NCBI RefSeq assembly: GCF_006149045.1
Contig: NZ_VBSN01000069.1
Span: 1 to 64,000 of the forward strand
Length of the DNA: 64,000 nt
Source: Dyadobacter flavalbus
GTDB lineage: Bacteria > Bacteroidota > Bacteroidia > Cytophagales > Spirosomataceae
Reading direction: 5' to 3'
Part shown: one piece after another, positions 44,190-53,186 of the stretch
Numbering within the stretch: position 1 is the first letter of the stretch
Layout of the letters: the number at the start of each line of letters is the position of its first letter
Made by a program: the position numbers and the translations under genes
Notes under the pieces: generated by a model
The model's database searches: none
Told to the model about the DNA's origin: nothing
Seen by the model: the letters and a program-made list of their open reading frames with translations, nothing else

Positions 44190-44381
44190 TCAGGCAAGCT
44201 TAACATTAATCGCGTTAAGTCCCTTACGTCCTTCCTGAAGGTCAAAAGTTACGTCGTCATTTTCGCGAACTTCGTCAACAAGACCGGAGATGTGTACGAA
44301 ATAATCCTGTCCTGTTTCTGTGTCTTTAATAAACCCGTAACCTTTTGAGTCATTAAAGAATTTTACTGTTCCTTGATTCAT
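44190..44381 (-). CDS. cspA: Cold-shock domain protein
   Basis: 63 residues from the ATG at 44381. A 12-residue upstream extension in frame lacks conservation and is rejected. It is a single CSD domain with RNP1 KGYGFIKD and RNP2 YFVHISG, plus N-terminal NQGTVKFFN. CspA-type proteins bind single-stranded RNA and DNA and melt RNA structure. The leader is about 180 bases to the divergent guaA start, long enough for a structured 5' region as in other csp genes, but I cannot show one. Confidence 0.95.
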   Translation of the reverse strand: MNQGTVKFFNDSKGYGFIKDTETGQDYFVHISGLVDEVRENDDVTFDLQEGRKGLNAINVKLA

Positions 44382-44531
44382 ATTGATATTATATTGAAAA
44401 TTTTGGTAAATATACACATAAGCAGTCGTCTGAACAAGGCCGCCTTAAAAAATTAAATTTTAGCACCGAAAAGTACTGTTGAACTGGTTTATAGTACTTG
44501 AACATATTTTTTTCATTTCGGGCAATCTGGC

Positions 44532-44539
44532 TACCTTTG
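44532..44539 (+). promoter_or_regulatory. -7 promoter element for guaA
   Basis: TACCTTTG matches TAnnTTTG and ends 21 bases before the guaA ATG. This spacing leaves a very short leader. Confidence 0.5.
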
Positions 44540-44560
44540 CGTTTTAGATAGCATATATAT

Positions 44561-46090
44561 ATGACTGAACAAATTCTGATTTTAGATTTTGGTTCACAGT
44601 ACACTCAGTTGATTGCACGCCGCGTCCGTGAACTTAATGTTTATTGTGAAATCCATCCTTATAACAATTTCCCTGAACTCACTCCCAATATAAAAGGTGT
44701 CATTCTCTCCGGAAGCCCTTGTTCCGTGCGGGATGAAAATTCTCCCAGTGTTGATTTAGGCAAGTTTCGCGGCATCGTGCCTGTTCTCGGGGTCTGCTAC
44801 GGAGCGCAGCTGATGGCCAGTGTACTGGGCGGCGACGTAAAGCCTTCGCAGTTCCGCGAATACGGACGTGCACGCCTGGAAATCAATGATGCTGATTCTT
44901 CCTTGCTGACGGGAATTTCCGATTCTTCGCAGGTCTGGATGTCGCATGGGGATACCATTGTGCGCGAGCCCGAAAACTTCCGCATCATTGCTTCCACCGA
45001 GTCGGTAAGGGTTGCGGCGTTCAAGATTGAAGATGAGCTGACGTACGGAATCCAGTTCCATCCGGAAGTAACCCATACGACGGAGGGCAAAACGCTGATG
45101 CAGAATTTTGTCGTCAACATTTGCGGATGCAGCCAAGACTGGACGGCAGAATCATTTGTGGAACAGACTGTACAGCATCTTCGGCAAAGGCTGGGAAACG
45201 ACCGCGTTGTAATGGCACTTTCAGGCGGCGTCGATTCCACGGTTGCAGCTACGCTTGTGCATCAGGCGATCGGGCCGAACCTGTTCTGTATTTTTGTGGA
45301 TAACGGACTTTTGCGCAAAGACGAATTTGAGGAAGTGCTGCATTCTTATCAGGATATGGGGCTCAATATCAAAGGCGTTGATGCAAAAGAACATTTTTAT
45401 AAAGCACTCGCAGGATTAACCGATCCGGAAGCAAAAAGAAAGGCAATCGGAAAATCCTTTATCGATATTTTTGATCAGGAAGCACACTTGATCGAAGAAG
45501 TCAAATGGCTCGGACAAGGAACCATTTATCCGGATGTAATCGAATCCGTTTCGATAAACGGCCCTTCTGCTACGATCAAATCGCATCATAACGTAGGCGG
45601 TCTGCCGGATTTCATGAAACTGAAAATTGTGGAACCGCTGAATACCTTGTTCAAGGACGAAGTAAGGGCTGTTGGGAAAACGCTGGGGATTGATCCTAAA
45701 ATTCTGGGACGTCATCCGTTTCCCGGACCCGGACTTGCCATTCGTATTTTAGGAGAAATCACACCGGAAAAAGTAGCCATTCTTCAGCAGGTCGATGCCA
45801 TTTTTATCGGCGGTTTAAGGAAATGGAATCTGTATGAGGATGTGTGGCAAGCTGGCGTTATGCTGCTGCCTGTTCAGAGTGTGGGTGTTATGGGCGACGA
45901 AAGAACGTATGAAAGCGTTGTGGCCCTGCGTGCCGTAACTTCCATTGACGGAATGACAGCCGACTGGGCGCATTTGCCTTATGTGTTCCTGGCAGAAGTT
46001 TCCAATGAAATCATTAATCGCGTCAAAGGTGTGAACCGGGTTGTATATGATATTTCATCCAAGCCGCCTGCAACGATCGAATGGGAATAA
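44561..46090 (+). CDS. guaA: GMP synthase (glutamine-hydrolysing)
   Basis: 509 residues. The class I glutamine amidotransferase domain (1-190) has the triad C79 (GVCYGAQ), H167 and E169 (FHPEV). The ATP pyrophosphatase domain has the P-loop SGGVDST (221-227). The C-terminal dimerisation domain ends KPPATIEWE. It aminates XMP to GMP using glutamine and ATP. Monocistronic, divergent from the cold-shock gene and followed by a strong terminator. Confidence 0.98.
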   Translation: MTEQILILDFGSQYTQLIARRVRELNVYCEIHPYNNFPELTPNIKGVILSGSPCSVRDENSPSVDLGKFRGIVPVLGVCYGAQLMASVLGGDVKPSQFREYGRARLEINDADSSLLTGISDSSQVWMSHGDTIVREPENFRIIASTESVRVAAFKIEDELTYGIQFHPEVTHTTEGKTLMQNFVVNICGCSQDWTAESFVEQTVQHLRQRLGNDRVVMALSGGVDSTVAATLVHQAIGPNLFCIFVDNGLLRKDEFEEVLHSYQDMGLNIKGVDAKEHFYKALAGLTDPEAKRKAIGKSFIDIFDQEAHLIEEVKWLGQGTIYPDVIESVSINGPSATIKSHHNVGGLPDFMKLKIVEPLNTLFKDEVRAVGKTLGIDPKILGRHPFPGPGLAIRILGEITPEKVAILQQVDAIFIGGLRKWNLYEDVWQAGVMLLPVQSVGVMGDERTYESVVALRAVTSIDGMTADWAHLPYVFLAEVSNEIINRVKGVNRVVYDISSKPPATIEWE

Positions 46091-46117
46091 AAACAGAACC
46101 GGAATGAACGTATAGCA

Positions 46118-46143
46118 AAAAAGCGGATGAAAATCCGCTTTTT
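46118..46143. terminator. Bidirectional terminator between guaA and the DUF1328 gene
   Basis: AAAAAGCGGAT (46118-46128) pairs with ATCCGCTTTTT (46133-46143) around a GAAA tetraloop. A and T tracts on both sides allow termination on both strands. Confidence 0.9.
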
Positions 46144-46167
46144 ATATTTGTGGTGTTTTTCAATATC

Positions 46168-46332
46168 TCAGGATCGGCCAACTCCGCGGCTGATCAGGCT
46201 CAATACAAATAATACCAGAAAAACAAAGAATAGAACCTTAGCAATTCCTGCCGCTCCCGCAGCGATACCGCCGAATCCAAGTACTCCGGCTATGATTGCA
46301 ACTATCAGAAAAATTACAGTCCATTTAAGCAT
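46168..46332 (-). CDS. DUF1328-type small membrane protein, 54 residues
   Basis: The reading frame starts ATG at 46332 and stops at TGA 46168-46170. It begins MLKWTVIFLIVAIIAGVLGF, continues GGIAAGAAGIAKVLFFVFLV and ends SLISRGVGRS. Two hydrophobic segments flank a glycine/alanine turn. This is the DUF1328 (YtjA-like) family, whose members are about 50-60 residues with a W near the start and a GIA..AKVLFF centre. Function unknown; membrane-located. It converges on guaA and shares its terminator. Confidence 0.9.
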   Translation of the reverse strand: MLKWTVIFLIVAIIAGVLGFGGIAAGAAGIAKVLFFVFLVLFVLSLISRGVGRS

Positions 46333-46604
46333 GATTGACAAATAGTTTAAGTTTCAGATGAATTGTTATGCTTAGGTATTTACCAATAATATGCCAAAAG
46401 CCTGTTGTTTATGTATTTCCGTTTAAAATGCCTTAAATCAGATATGAATGCGGTTTTTGCACAAATCCGGTGTAGAGAATGATGCCCAGATCGGCAAATT
46501 CCCGTATTCTTTTTGTCAACAAAGGATAAAACCTGTGTCCAGTAATTATTTTTTACCGCAAAACCGAGCAAATCTGCTATTTTGCATGACTATCTATTAT
46601 ATTA

Positions 46605-48470
46605 ATGTTAAGAATGAAAGTTAAATTAGTAGTACTGTTTCTTGCTTCTGTTACAATATCCGTTTCCGCACAAAGTAATCGCTGGCAGCAAAGGGTTAAG
46701 TATCAAATGAATGTGGATTTTGATGCTGTAAAGCATCAGTATAAGGGAACGCAAAAGCTGACTTATACCAATAATTCTCCGGACACGCTGACGAAGGTAT
46801 TCTATCATTTGTACCTGAATGCATTTCAGCCGGGAAGCCAGATGGATGTCCGTTCCAGAACAATCAGCGATCCGGATTCTCGGGTTAAAGACCGTATTTC
46901 AAAGCTGTCGCCTTCCGAAATCGGATATGAACGTATTACTTCTCTCAAACATAACGGCAAGGCGGTAACGTACAAGGAAGTCGGGACGATTCTGGAAGTG
47001 ACGCTCAATGAAAAAATCCTTCCCGGAACGCAGCATACTTTTGACCTGGAATTCGATGCGCAGGTTCCGGTTCAGATCCGCCGCACAGGACGCGACAACA
47101 GCGAAGGCATTGACTATTCCATGGCACAATGGTATCCTAAGATGTGTGAATACGATTATGAAGGCTGGCATGCAAACCCGTACATCGCAAGGGAATTCTA
47201 TGGCGTCTGGGGCGATTTTGATGTAAAACTGACTTTGGACGCGGCCTATGTCGTTGCTGCGACGGGCTATCTTCAGAATCCGGACAAAATCGGGCACGGC
47301 TATTCCAAAAAAGAAGTAAAGCATAAAGCCGGCGATAAACTGACGTGGCATTTCATTGCTCCTGAAGTCCATGATTTCATGTGGGCGGCCGACCGTGGTT
47401 ATCAGCATGACGTTATGAAAGTGGACGATAATCTGGACATGCACTTTTTTTACCAGACGGATACGCTTGCCAGCGTCTGGAAAGAAATGGAACCGCTTGC
47501 CGTGCGCTGTTTTAAAATCATGAACGAAAAATTCGGACGTTATCCTTACAAGCAGTATTCTGTGGTTCAGGGCGGAGACGGCGGTATGGAATATCCGATG
47601 GCTACGTTGATAACCGGTCGTCTGAACCTTCCGGCATTGATCAGCGTAACGGTTCACGAATCTATTCACAGCTGGTTTCAGGGCCTTCTGGGAACGAACG
47701 AATCCAAATATTCCTGGATGGACGAAGGTTTCACTACCTATGCGCAGAATCTCGTGATGGCCGAGCTGTTTCCTTCCAAGTCCGATCCGCAGCGGAGCAC
47801 GACGCAGAGTTACATCAATCTTGTTAAATCCGGCCTTGAAGAACCTTTGACAACGCATGCCGATCATTACAATACCAATCGCGCTTACAGTGTTGCGAGT
47901 TACTCCAAAGGAGCTGTTTTTCTGAACCAGCTTGGTTATATCATCGGAAAAGGCAAACTGGAAAGCGGAATGAAGCGGTATTTCAACGAATGGAAATTTA
48001 AACATCCTAACCCGACCGACCTGAAACGCATCATGGAAAAGGAATCCGGCCTGGAACTGGATTGGTACTGGGAAGATTTTGTGGGAACAACCAAAACCAT
48101 TGATTACGGTATTAAAGAAGCTGTTGCAAACGGAAGCAATACGGACATTGTGCTGGAAAGAAAAGGACAGATGCCGATGCCGCTGGATGTTGTAGTAAGT
48201 TATAAGGACGGAACGCAGGAAAACTTTTACATTCCGCTGGAAATGATGCGTTGTGAAAAAAGTGAAAACCTGTATACAAAAACAACGCTTTTATCGGACT
48301 GGGGCTGGACTTATCCGGAATATTCCTTTTCGATTGAACGAAATCTGGCCGATATTCAGCGCATTGTGATTGACCCGAGCCAGAGAATGGCGGACGTGAA
48401 TGCAGAAAACAATTCCTATCCGTCCATGACCAAAGGATCGCCGAGGTTAAAAGCGGAAAAAGTAAGGTAA
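46605..48470 (+). CDS. M1-family zinc metallopeptidase (aminopeptidase N-like), exported
   Basis: 621 residues. Signal peptide (about 4-22, ends VSAQ), N-terminal beta domain (about 30-235), and the gluzincin domain with H351-E-S-I-H355 and the third ligand E374 in WMDEGFTTYA. The substrate-side GGMEYP (326-331) stands in for the usual GAMEN, so true aminopeptidase specificity is uncertain. The start may be ATG 46605 or ATG 46614; both keep the signal peptide. A TATTTTG box lies about 25 bases upstream. It converges on the DUF5686 gene, 12 bases apart. Exported proteolysis is the likely role. Confidence 0.9.
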   Translation: MLRMKVKLVVLFLASVTISVSAQSNRWQQRVKYQMNVDFDAVKHQYKGTQKLTYTNNSPDTLTKVFYHLYLNAFQPGSQMDVRSRTISDPDSRVKDRISKLSPSEIGYERITSLKHNGKAVTYKEVGTILEVTLNEKILPGTQHTFDLEFDAQVPVQIRRTGRDNSEGIDYSMAQWYPKMCEYDYEGWHANPYIAREFYGVWGDFDVKLTLDAAYVVAATGYLQNPDKIGHGYSKKEVKHKAGDKLTWHFIAPEVHDFMWAADRGYQHDVMKVDDNLDMHFFYQTDTLASVWKEMEPLAVRCFKIMNEKFGRYPYKQYSVVQGGDGGMEYPMATLITGRLNLPALISVTVHESIHSWFQGLLGTNESKYSWMDEGFTTYAQNLVMAELFPSKSDPQRSTTQSYINLVKSGLEEPLTTHADHYNTNRAYSVASYSKGAVFLNQLGYIIGKGKLESGMKRYFNEWKFKHPNPTDLKRIMEKESGLELDWYWEDFVGTTKTIDYGIKEAVANGSNTDIVLERKGQMPMPLDVVVSYKDGTQENFYIPLEMMRCEKSENLYTKTTLLSDWGWTYPEYSFSIERNLADIQRIVIDPSQRMADVNAENNSYPSMTKGSPRLKAEKVR

Positions 48471-48482
48471 ATTATTCAGGGA

Positions 48483-51047
48483 TTATCTTCCGAATTTGAG
48501 CGACGTTCCGATTCGGAAGCCAATCCCTTTATAATGACTTCCATGAAACTGAACAACGCCTTCCAGACGGATAACGCGCAGAATATCATCAATTCCGTAA
48601 ACAAGTTCTTCATAATTGTTCATCGTCGGAACACTCAGATAATGAAACTGCAAGGTTTCTGAAATACCCGTAACGCGCAAGGCCTGAATCCTCGTCAGTG
48701 CAAAACGCTGTAAAGTCCAGACGGCATGAACCTGAAAAAAGCGTTTGGATGTGCTGTACAGATAATAAGGCAGCATCCTGAACTGATCCGGCGGATAAGC
48801 GTACTGAAAGAAGAATTCATTGCCCATAAAATGCCGGTAATCCGGAAAGTAAATCTGGTTTTTGCTCAGAAATGCGCCTGCGTTCACAAAATATTCGAGA
48901 TTGCTGCGCGGGCCGAGGTTCAGGTTCTGACGGATATTTGCCTGTAACATGGAATAATCCACATCTCCGACGACCGGCAGCCCGGATTTGTAACTGATCC
49001 CGAAAGAAGGGCCTTTGCTCCGTAAATATCTTTTTTCACCGTTTCGGATGAGGTATCTGCGCCACGGACGGATATTAACCGTTAAATCAAGCAGCAAGGC
49101 ATTATGTTCGTTGAATCCGGTATTTGCAAGTTCGCGGTTAACCGGCCGGTTTGGCGTGTAACTGAATTTGTCCCAGAAGAAAATAGGCCGGGCCGTTTCC
49201 TGATTGAAAAGTTCCTTTCGGTGCTCGTACTGCAGATTGCCCGTCAAACTGAAAATATCGCCTATATTATAAAGTGAAAATTCGGCCATTGCATATTGCT
49301 TCTGATAAAGTTTCATAAAACTGCGGTCGAAGAAACGCGCTGCAATGCTGTTTGGAAGCGGCGGAATCGGATTGTTCGGATTGATCTGGCTGGCCATTTC
49401 ACCGCCGGAAAGCATGAAGCTCCATTTGTCGTTGCCAATGCTTGTCTCCAGATTGCCATAAACGCGTTTTCTGCCGAACGAGTAACGAACAAGCGGACGT
49501 ACACTCCAGAAATAACCTTTGTTCCATTTTCGCTGCCATTCGGTAAGCAGGTTTATGGCATTTCCCTCAACGGTATTGTAAGTAATGGAAAGCAAAGGGC
49601 TTTTGAAATAAAAAGTTTTGCCGGAACCCAGCGAGTATGTGTTGCCGGTTACAATATGAAAAGGTTTGAAATACAATGAATCCGGCTTTGATTTTACCTT
49701 TTTTGCTTCTTTTATTTCCTGAATGCTGTCCTGCAAAACATAGCTTGAAACCTCGGATTTTGTGAGCGGAATCGGGCGTAGCGCTTGCCAGTAAGTCGTA
49801 TCCCTTTTATTCGCCATGGAATCAATTGTAATGGAATCCTGGCGCACGAGGCGGTTGCTTGCTGCATTTTTGTTCTCCTTCTTCTGTTCCTTTTCAAACT
49901 GCTTGGTCAGCTTTCTGAAATTCTTTGTGGAAAACTCCTTTTGGTCTTTAATGAGTTCTTCAAGATCTTTTTTGCGCTGGCCGTTTGTTGCAACCTTTTC
50001 TTTTTTGTGATCTGCAATGACGATGTCTTCACGCAAATTGGGATCAACATCCAGATCATTGTATTTGATCGAAACCAGATACCTGAATTCACCCGCAAAG
50101 CCAAGATAACTGCCATCGATACGAAATTGCTGATTGACAGGAATCCACACATTCTGGACAGGGCTGAAAATCTGTTTGGCCGAAATGTTCAATCCGCTTG
50201 TTGTCGTCTGCAGGTCATAGCTGTGAATCGACCAGCGATTTTCCAGAATGAATAAACTTCCTTTGAAAACGCCTTCGCCGTAAGCCTTCGGAATGACCTT
50301 GATTTTGTTTACAATCTGGCCCTGATCTTCAAAGAAACCTTCATACTCAAACCGGTAATAACTGAATGCCTTCGGCGAAAGCGGCGTAATGGTATTGGCG
50401 ATTTCCGGACTGTACAAACTGGCCAGAATGTATTCATTCGGAGAAGGAATGCTATTATCGAGACTGTTGCGCGTTGATATTACCCTTTGATGATAAGTAT
50501 TTGGCCTGCGGTATTTTATTTCGGCCACACTTTCATTCAGAATTGCCTTTCCTTCCTGAATTCCTTCCTTTTTCAGTCTGCTTTCCACAAGGTAAGGAAT
50601 TTTTGTAGGCAGTGCCGTACTCCTTGAATAAACTTTGGCCGTGTACCCGCGCAATTGCAGCTGGTGAAAACGCGCTTTGGCAATGGCACGGCGCATAATG
50701 GAATAAGCCGGATCTTCCTTGCCGTTTCCTACAGTCGCTTCCTGCAGATTAAGCGCCTGTTCTTCCAGTTGTATGTTAATTTCTGAAAAATCATTGCCGA
50801 CCGTTACAGTTCTGTTAACACTTTTAAATCCAAGATATTGAAATATAATTTCGTAAGTGCCTGGCGATAAGGTAAATTCATAAGCGCCTTCTTCATTGGC
50901 CATGGTTCCGTTGCTCGTGCCTTTTACCGCAATGCCTGCATAGGGAAGCGGTTCTCCGTTTTTTGTTGTGATCCGTCCGCTGATACCTCCGGCATAAGAT
51001 GTATTGATAATGGCAAAAAAAGCAATCAGGAATAAAGCTGAGCGCAT
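48483..51047 (-). CDS. DUF5686 outer-membrane protein with carboxypeptidase-like domain
   Basis: 854 residues. Signal peptide (1-19, ends SYAG), a CarboxypepD_reg-like domain (about 22-105, PLPYAGIAVKGTSNG), then the DUF5686 region: ATVGNGKEDPAYSIMRRAIAKA and the LESRL-like helices, followed by a predicted C-terminal barrel ending SHYKGIGFRIGTSLKFGR. A lysine/glutamate-rich coiled stretch lies near 345-400. The family is Bacteroidota-specific and of unknown function; outer-membrane location is inferred from the barrel-like strands. A long AT-rich leader separates it from the FrnE-like gene. Confidence 0.85.
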   Translation of the reverse strand: MRSALFLIAFFAIINTSYAGGISGRITTKNGEPLPYAGIAVKGTSNGTMANEEGAYEFTLSPGTYEIIFQYLGFKSVNRTVTVGNDFSEINIQLEEQALNLQEATVGNGKEDPAYSIMRRAIAKARFHQLQLRGYTAKVYSRSTALPTKIPYLVESRLKKEGIQEGKAILNESVAEIKYRRPNTYHQRVISTRNSLDNSIPSPNEYILASLYSPEIANTITPLSPKAFSYYRFEYEGFFEDQGQIVNKIKVIPKAYGEGVFKGSLFILENRWSIHSYDLQTTTSGLNISAKQIFSPVQNVWIPVNQQFRIDGSYLGFAGEFRYLVSIKYNDLDVDPNLREDIVIADHKKEKVATNGQRKKDLEELIKDQKEFSTKNFRKLTKQFEKEQKKENKNAASNRLVRQDSITIDSMANKRDTTYWQALRPIPLTKSEVSSYVLQDSIQEIKEAKKVKSKPDSLYFKPFHIVTGNTYSLGSGKTFYFKSPLLSITYNTVEGNAINLLTEWQRKWNKGYFWSVRPLVRYSFGRKRVYGNLETSIGNDKWSFMLSGGEMASQINPNNPIPPLPNSIAARFFDRSFMKLYQKQYAMAEFSLYNIGDIFSLTGNLQYEHRKELFNQETARPIFFWDKFSYTPNRPVNRELANTGFNEHNALLLDLTVNIRPWRRYLIRNGEKRYLRSKGPSFGISYKSGLPVVGDVDYSMLQANIRQNLNLGPRSNLEYFVNAGAFLSKNQIYFPDYRHFMGNEFFFQYAYPPDQFRMLPYYLYSTSKRFFQVHAVWTLQRFALTRIQALRVTGISETLQFHYLSVPTMNNYEELVYGIDDILRVIRLEGVVQFHGSHYKGIGFRIGTSLKFGR

Positions 51048-51177
51048 AAAGTCAAGTGTATGGTTCGGACGAAATTTTTTTACTGATGCTAATTATACGT
51101 ATATAATTGTACCAGATATGGTTCCGTCCGGCATTTTTCACTTGCAGCCGGATTTCTGTGAGATATAAAGTCAATAA

Positions 51178-51214
51178 AAAAGCAGTGAACCTTCTGCTGC
51201 GATCCACTGCTTTT
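51178..51214. terminator. Terminator after the FrnE-like gene
   Basis: AAAAGCAGTG (51178-51187) pairs with CACTGCTTTT (51205-51214) around a 17-base loop. On the minus strand it follows the FrnE-like stop by 18 bases and ends in T bases. Confidence 0.75.
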
Positions 51215-51232
51215 ATCAATAATTTTTTGTTT

Positions 51233-51940
51233 TTACTTACATTCTCCGTCCGGCGTACAGGCGGCGCCTTCGGCAAATGTCAGTAACGGAGCAGGATTTG
51301 CTTTCTCCCATTCTTCAAAGGATTGTTCCAGCGCACCGAGGAAAGTTTCGGGCTGCTGAGCGCCGGAAACGGCATATTTACGGTCCAGAACAAAAAACGG
51401 AACGCCTCTTGCGCCAACTTGCTGTGCTTCATAAATATCTCTGCGCACTTCATCACTGAAACGCGTTCCTTCCAGTACTTTCCTCAATTCCGATGCATCC
51501 AACCCGATTGCTATTCCGAGTTCAATCAATACTTCATGGTCGGCTGTATTTTTGCCATCCGTAAAATAGGCTTTGAACAACTGTTCTTCGGCATCATCGC
51601 CTTTTCCTTTTGTTTTTGCAAACTGAACAAACCGGTGCGCATCAAACGAATTGGCAACCACGGATTTTTCCATGTTGTATTCCAGCCCGACTTCCCTTGC
51701 AAGGTTCGTAACATGGTCCGTAACCTGTTCGGCATAATCCGGAGTCCAGCCCTTTGTTTCGGCAAGATAATCGTTAATACTCCTGCCCGGCTCGGTTTTC
51801 ATCTGAGGATTAAGCTGAAAACTTTTCCATTCAATATTTATTTTGTCCTTGTGAGGAAATTGCTCCAGTGCTTTCTCAAACTTGCGTTTTCCGATATAGC
51901 AAAAGGGGCACATGACATCACTCCAGATTTCTACTTTCAT
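51233..51940 (-). CDS. DsbA-family oxidoreductase, FrnE-like
   Basis: 235 residues, thioredoxin fold with an inserted helical domain. The active site is C11-P-F-C14 in WSDVMCPFCYIGKR, near the N-terminus with no signal peptide, which is the FrnE arrangement (cytoplasmic disulfide isomerase or polyketide-related). The cis-proline region is RGVPFFVLDRKYAVSGAQ. A C-terminal tail carries two more cysteines, GAACTPDGECK, as a possible second redox pair. It follows the nitroreductase gene by 36 bases and is in the group divergent from the HxlR regulator, consistent with a redox or electrophile response. Confidence 0.9.
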   Translation of the reverse strand: MKVEIWSDVMCPFCYIGKRKFEKALEQFPHKDKINIEWKSFQLNPQMKTEPGRSINDYLAETKGWTPDYAEQVTDHVTNLAREVGLEYNMEKSVVANSFDAHRFVQFAKTKGKGDDAEEQLFKAYFTDGKNTADHEVLIELGIAIGLDASELRKVLEGTRFSDEVRRDIYEAQQVGARGVPFFVLDRKYAVSGAQQPETFLGALEQSFEEWEKANPAPLLTFAEGAACTPDGECK

Positions 51941-51976
51941 AACCGAATGTGTTTAAGTCAAAGTCAATAGGGAATT

Positions 51977-52609
51977 CTAAATCCGGATGAAAAGTTCATC
52001 GTGCGGCCTTCTCACTTTTTTGGCGCGCACCAACGGATCTTTTTCCTCGTCGCGGTAACCAAGCGTCACAATGACAACACTGCGCAAACCTTTTTCCTTC
52101 AAGCCCAGCAGTTCGTCCAGAAGTTCGGCATTGAATCCTTCCATGGGCGTGGCATCCACATTTTCCGTTGCTGCTGCAACCAGCGCATGTCCGAGCGCAA
52201 TATAAGCCTGCCTGGCAGCCCATTGGAAATTCACATCTTCCGACCGGCTCAGTATGCCGCCTTCGATGGCGGTCTGGAATCCGGCAAGCGATTCGACGGT
52301 GATACCGCGCGTCGCTGCAATCAGATTCATGTATTCCGTAATTTGTTCCGCAGTCACTTTTTCCCATGCCGCAAAAACCAGAATGGCAGAAGATTCAAGG
52401 ATCTGAGGCTGGTTGTTGGCTATGGTGTGTATTTTTTCTTTTGTTTCCTTATCTTCAATAACGAGAATATTATATGGCTGAAGTCCTACTGAAGAAGGTG
52501 CAAGCTTGATCGCTTCGAGGATTGTATCCAGTTTTTCCTTTGGAACAGCTGTTCCGTTCATTCTTTTGACAGCGTACCGCCAGTTTAATTTCTCTATTAG
52601 ATCACTCAT
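51977..52609 (-). CDS. NAD(P)H-dependent nitroreductase-family oxidoreductase
   Basis: 210 residues, standard for NfsB-like flavoproteins. Family features are the N-terminal NWRYAVKRMNG with phosphate-binding arginine, KLAPSSVGLQPYNILVIED, RQAYIALGHALVAAATENVDATPMEGF and the C-terminal ALGYRDEEKDP-like end (here VTLGYRDEEKDPLVRAKKVRRP). These FMN enzymes reduce nitroaromatics or quinones with NAD(P)H. It is divergent from the HxlR gene with a promoter/operator region between, a frequent arrangement for HxlR targets. Likely co-transcribed with the FrnE-like gene. Confidence 0.92.
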   Translation of the reverse strand: MSDLIEKLNWRYAVKRMNGTAVPKEKLDTILEAIKLAPSSVGLQPYNILVIEDKETKEKIHTIANNQPQILESSAILVFAAWEKVTAEQITEYMNLIAATRGITVESLAGFQTAIEGGILSRSEDVNFQWAARQAYIALGHALVAAATENVDATPMEGFNAELLDELLGLKEKGLRSVVIVTLGYRDEEKDPLVRAKKVRRPHDELFIRI

Positions 52610-52658
52610 TTTGTTTCTGAATTAATATTTTAGTGCACAAACTTAAATAAATAAACTA

Positions 52659-52692
52659 TATATTTGTTAGTACTATACAAAAGGATAGTGTA
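52659..52692 (+). promoter_or_regulatory. hxlR promoter with an inverted-repeat operator
   Basis: TATATTTG (52659-52666) matches the -7 consensus. Just downstream, ACTAT (52672-52676) and ATAGT (52685-52689) form an inverted repeat with an eight-base spacer, extended by TA on both sides. HxlR proteins such as YodB bind TACTAT-type inverted repeats. The position between -7 and the start codon suits repression of the regulator's own gene. Divergent nitroreductase signals: CAAACTTA (52638-52645) reads TAAGTTTG on the minus strand. Confidence 0.5.
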
Positions 52693-52704
52693 AAAAGTTC
52701 GGTT

Positions 52705-53112
52705 ATGATGGAAGATAGAGTAATAGCGGAAAATACTGAAGTAAGTAAAAATCATGCGTTGGGCGGATGCAGCAAAACTTTGGGCGAGTGTACCAAAAGC
52801 ATACTGCCCGTGCGCGATGCATTGGAAGTATTGAGCGGCAAGTGGAAGCTGCCAATTATTATTTCATTAATGTTCGGTAACAAGCGTTTTTCACAAATCG
52901 CGAAAGAAGTGCCCGGCATTACGGACAAAATGTTATCCAAAGAGCTGCGGGATCTGGAAGCAAATGAACTCGTCAAAAGAAGTGTTTACAACACCATTCC
53001 CGTTGTCGTTGAATATTCACTGACAGAATACGGATTTTCACTTCAGAATGTCATTGCCGTTCTGCGGGATTGGGGCGCTGCGCATCGCAAGCGGATTATG
53101 GGGGCGGAATGA
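52705..53112 (+). CDS. HxlR-family transcriptional regulator
   Basis: 135 residues, a winged helix-turn-helix of MarR-like fold. The family block PVRDALEVLSGKWKLPIII and RFSQIAKEVPGITDKMLSKEL is followed by VEYSLTEYG. Two cysteines precede the domain (C22, C29); HxlR sensors such as YodB and HypR use N-terminal cysteines to sense electrophiles or oxidants. The ATG at 52705 has a second ATG at 52708. It is divergent from a nitroreductase/FrnE pair, its probable targets. The 3' end is repeated at 54062-54157. Confidence 0.93.
   Translation: MMEDRVIAENTEVSKNHALGGCSKTLGECTKSILPVRDALEVLSGKWKLPIIISLMFGNKRFSQIAKEVPGITDKMLSKELRDLEANELVKRSVYNTIPVVVEYSLTEYGFSLQNVIAVLRDWGAAHRKRIMGAE
53027..53112 (+). 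repeat. hxlR 3'-end direct repeat, copy A
   Basis: This is the last 86 bases of the intact hxlR gene. It repeats in direct orientation 1045 bases downstream (54072-54157). About 68 bases from AATACGGATTTTCACTTCAG onward are identical, then five scattered differences follow: CGC to AGA, CGG to CGC and ATT to ATC codon changes, all synonymous. Confidence 0.9.
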
Positions 53113-53122
53113 GGATATAAAA

Positions 53123-53150
53123 AGAAAGGTGCCTTTTTGAGGCACCTTCT
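53123..53150 (+). terminator. Terminator after hxlR
   Basis: AGAAAGGTGCC (53123-53133) pairs with GGCACCTTCT (53141-53150) around a T-rich seven-base loop, beginning 11 bases after the stop codon. A T tract after the stem is weak. Confidence 0.7.
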
Positions 53151-53186
53151 TGCTGAAGAGTTATTTAATCCAAAACAGTGTTTATT

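Noticed and set aside
43997..44203. A 68-residue plus-strand frame over the cold-shock terminator
   Set aside because: It is Lys/Arg/Gln-rich, runs through a terminator and into the end of cspA on the other strand.
46380..46571. A 63-residue minus-strand open frame between the DUF1328 and M1 genes
   Set aside because: No recognisable domain, no start context and ordinary AT-rich composition; probably chance.
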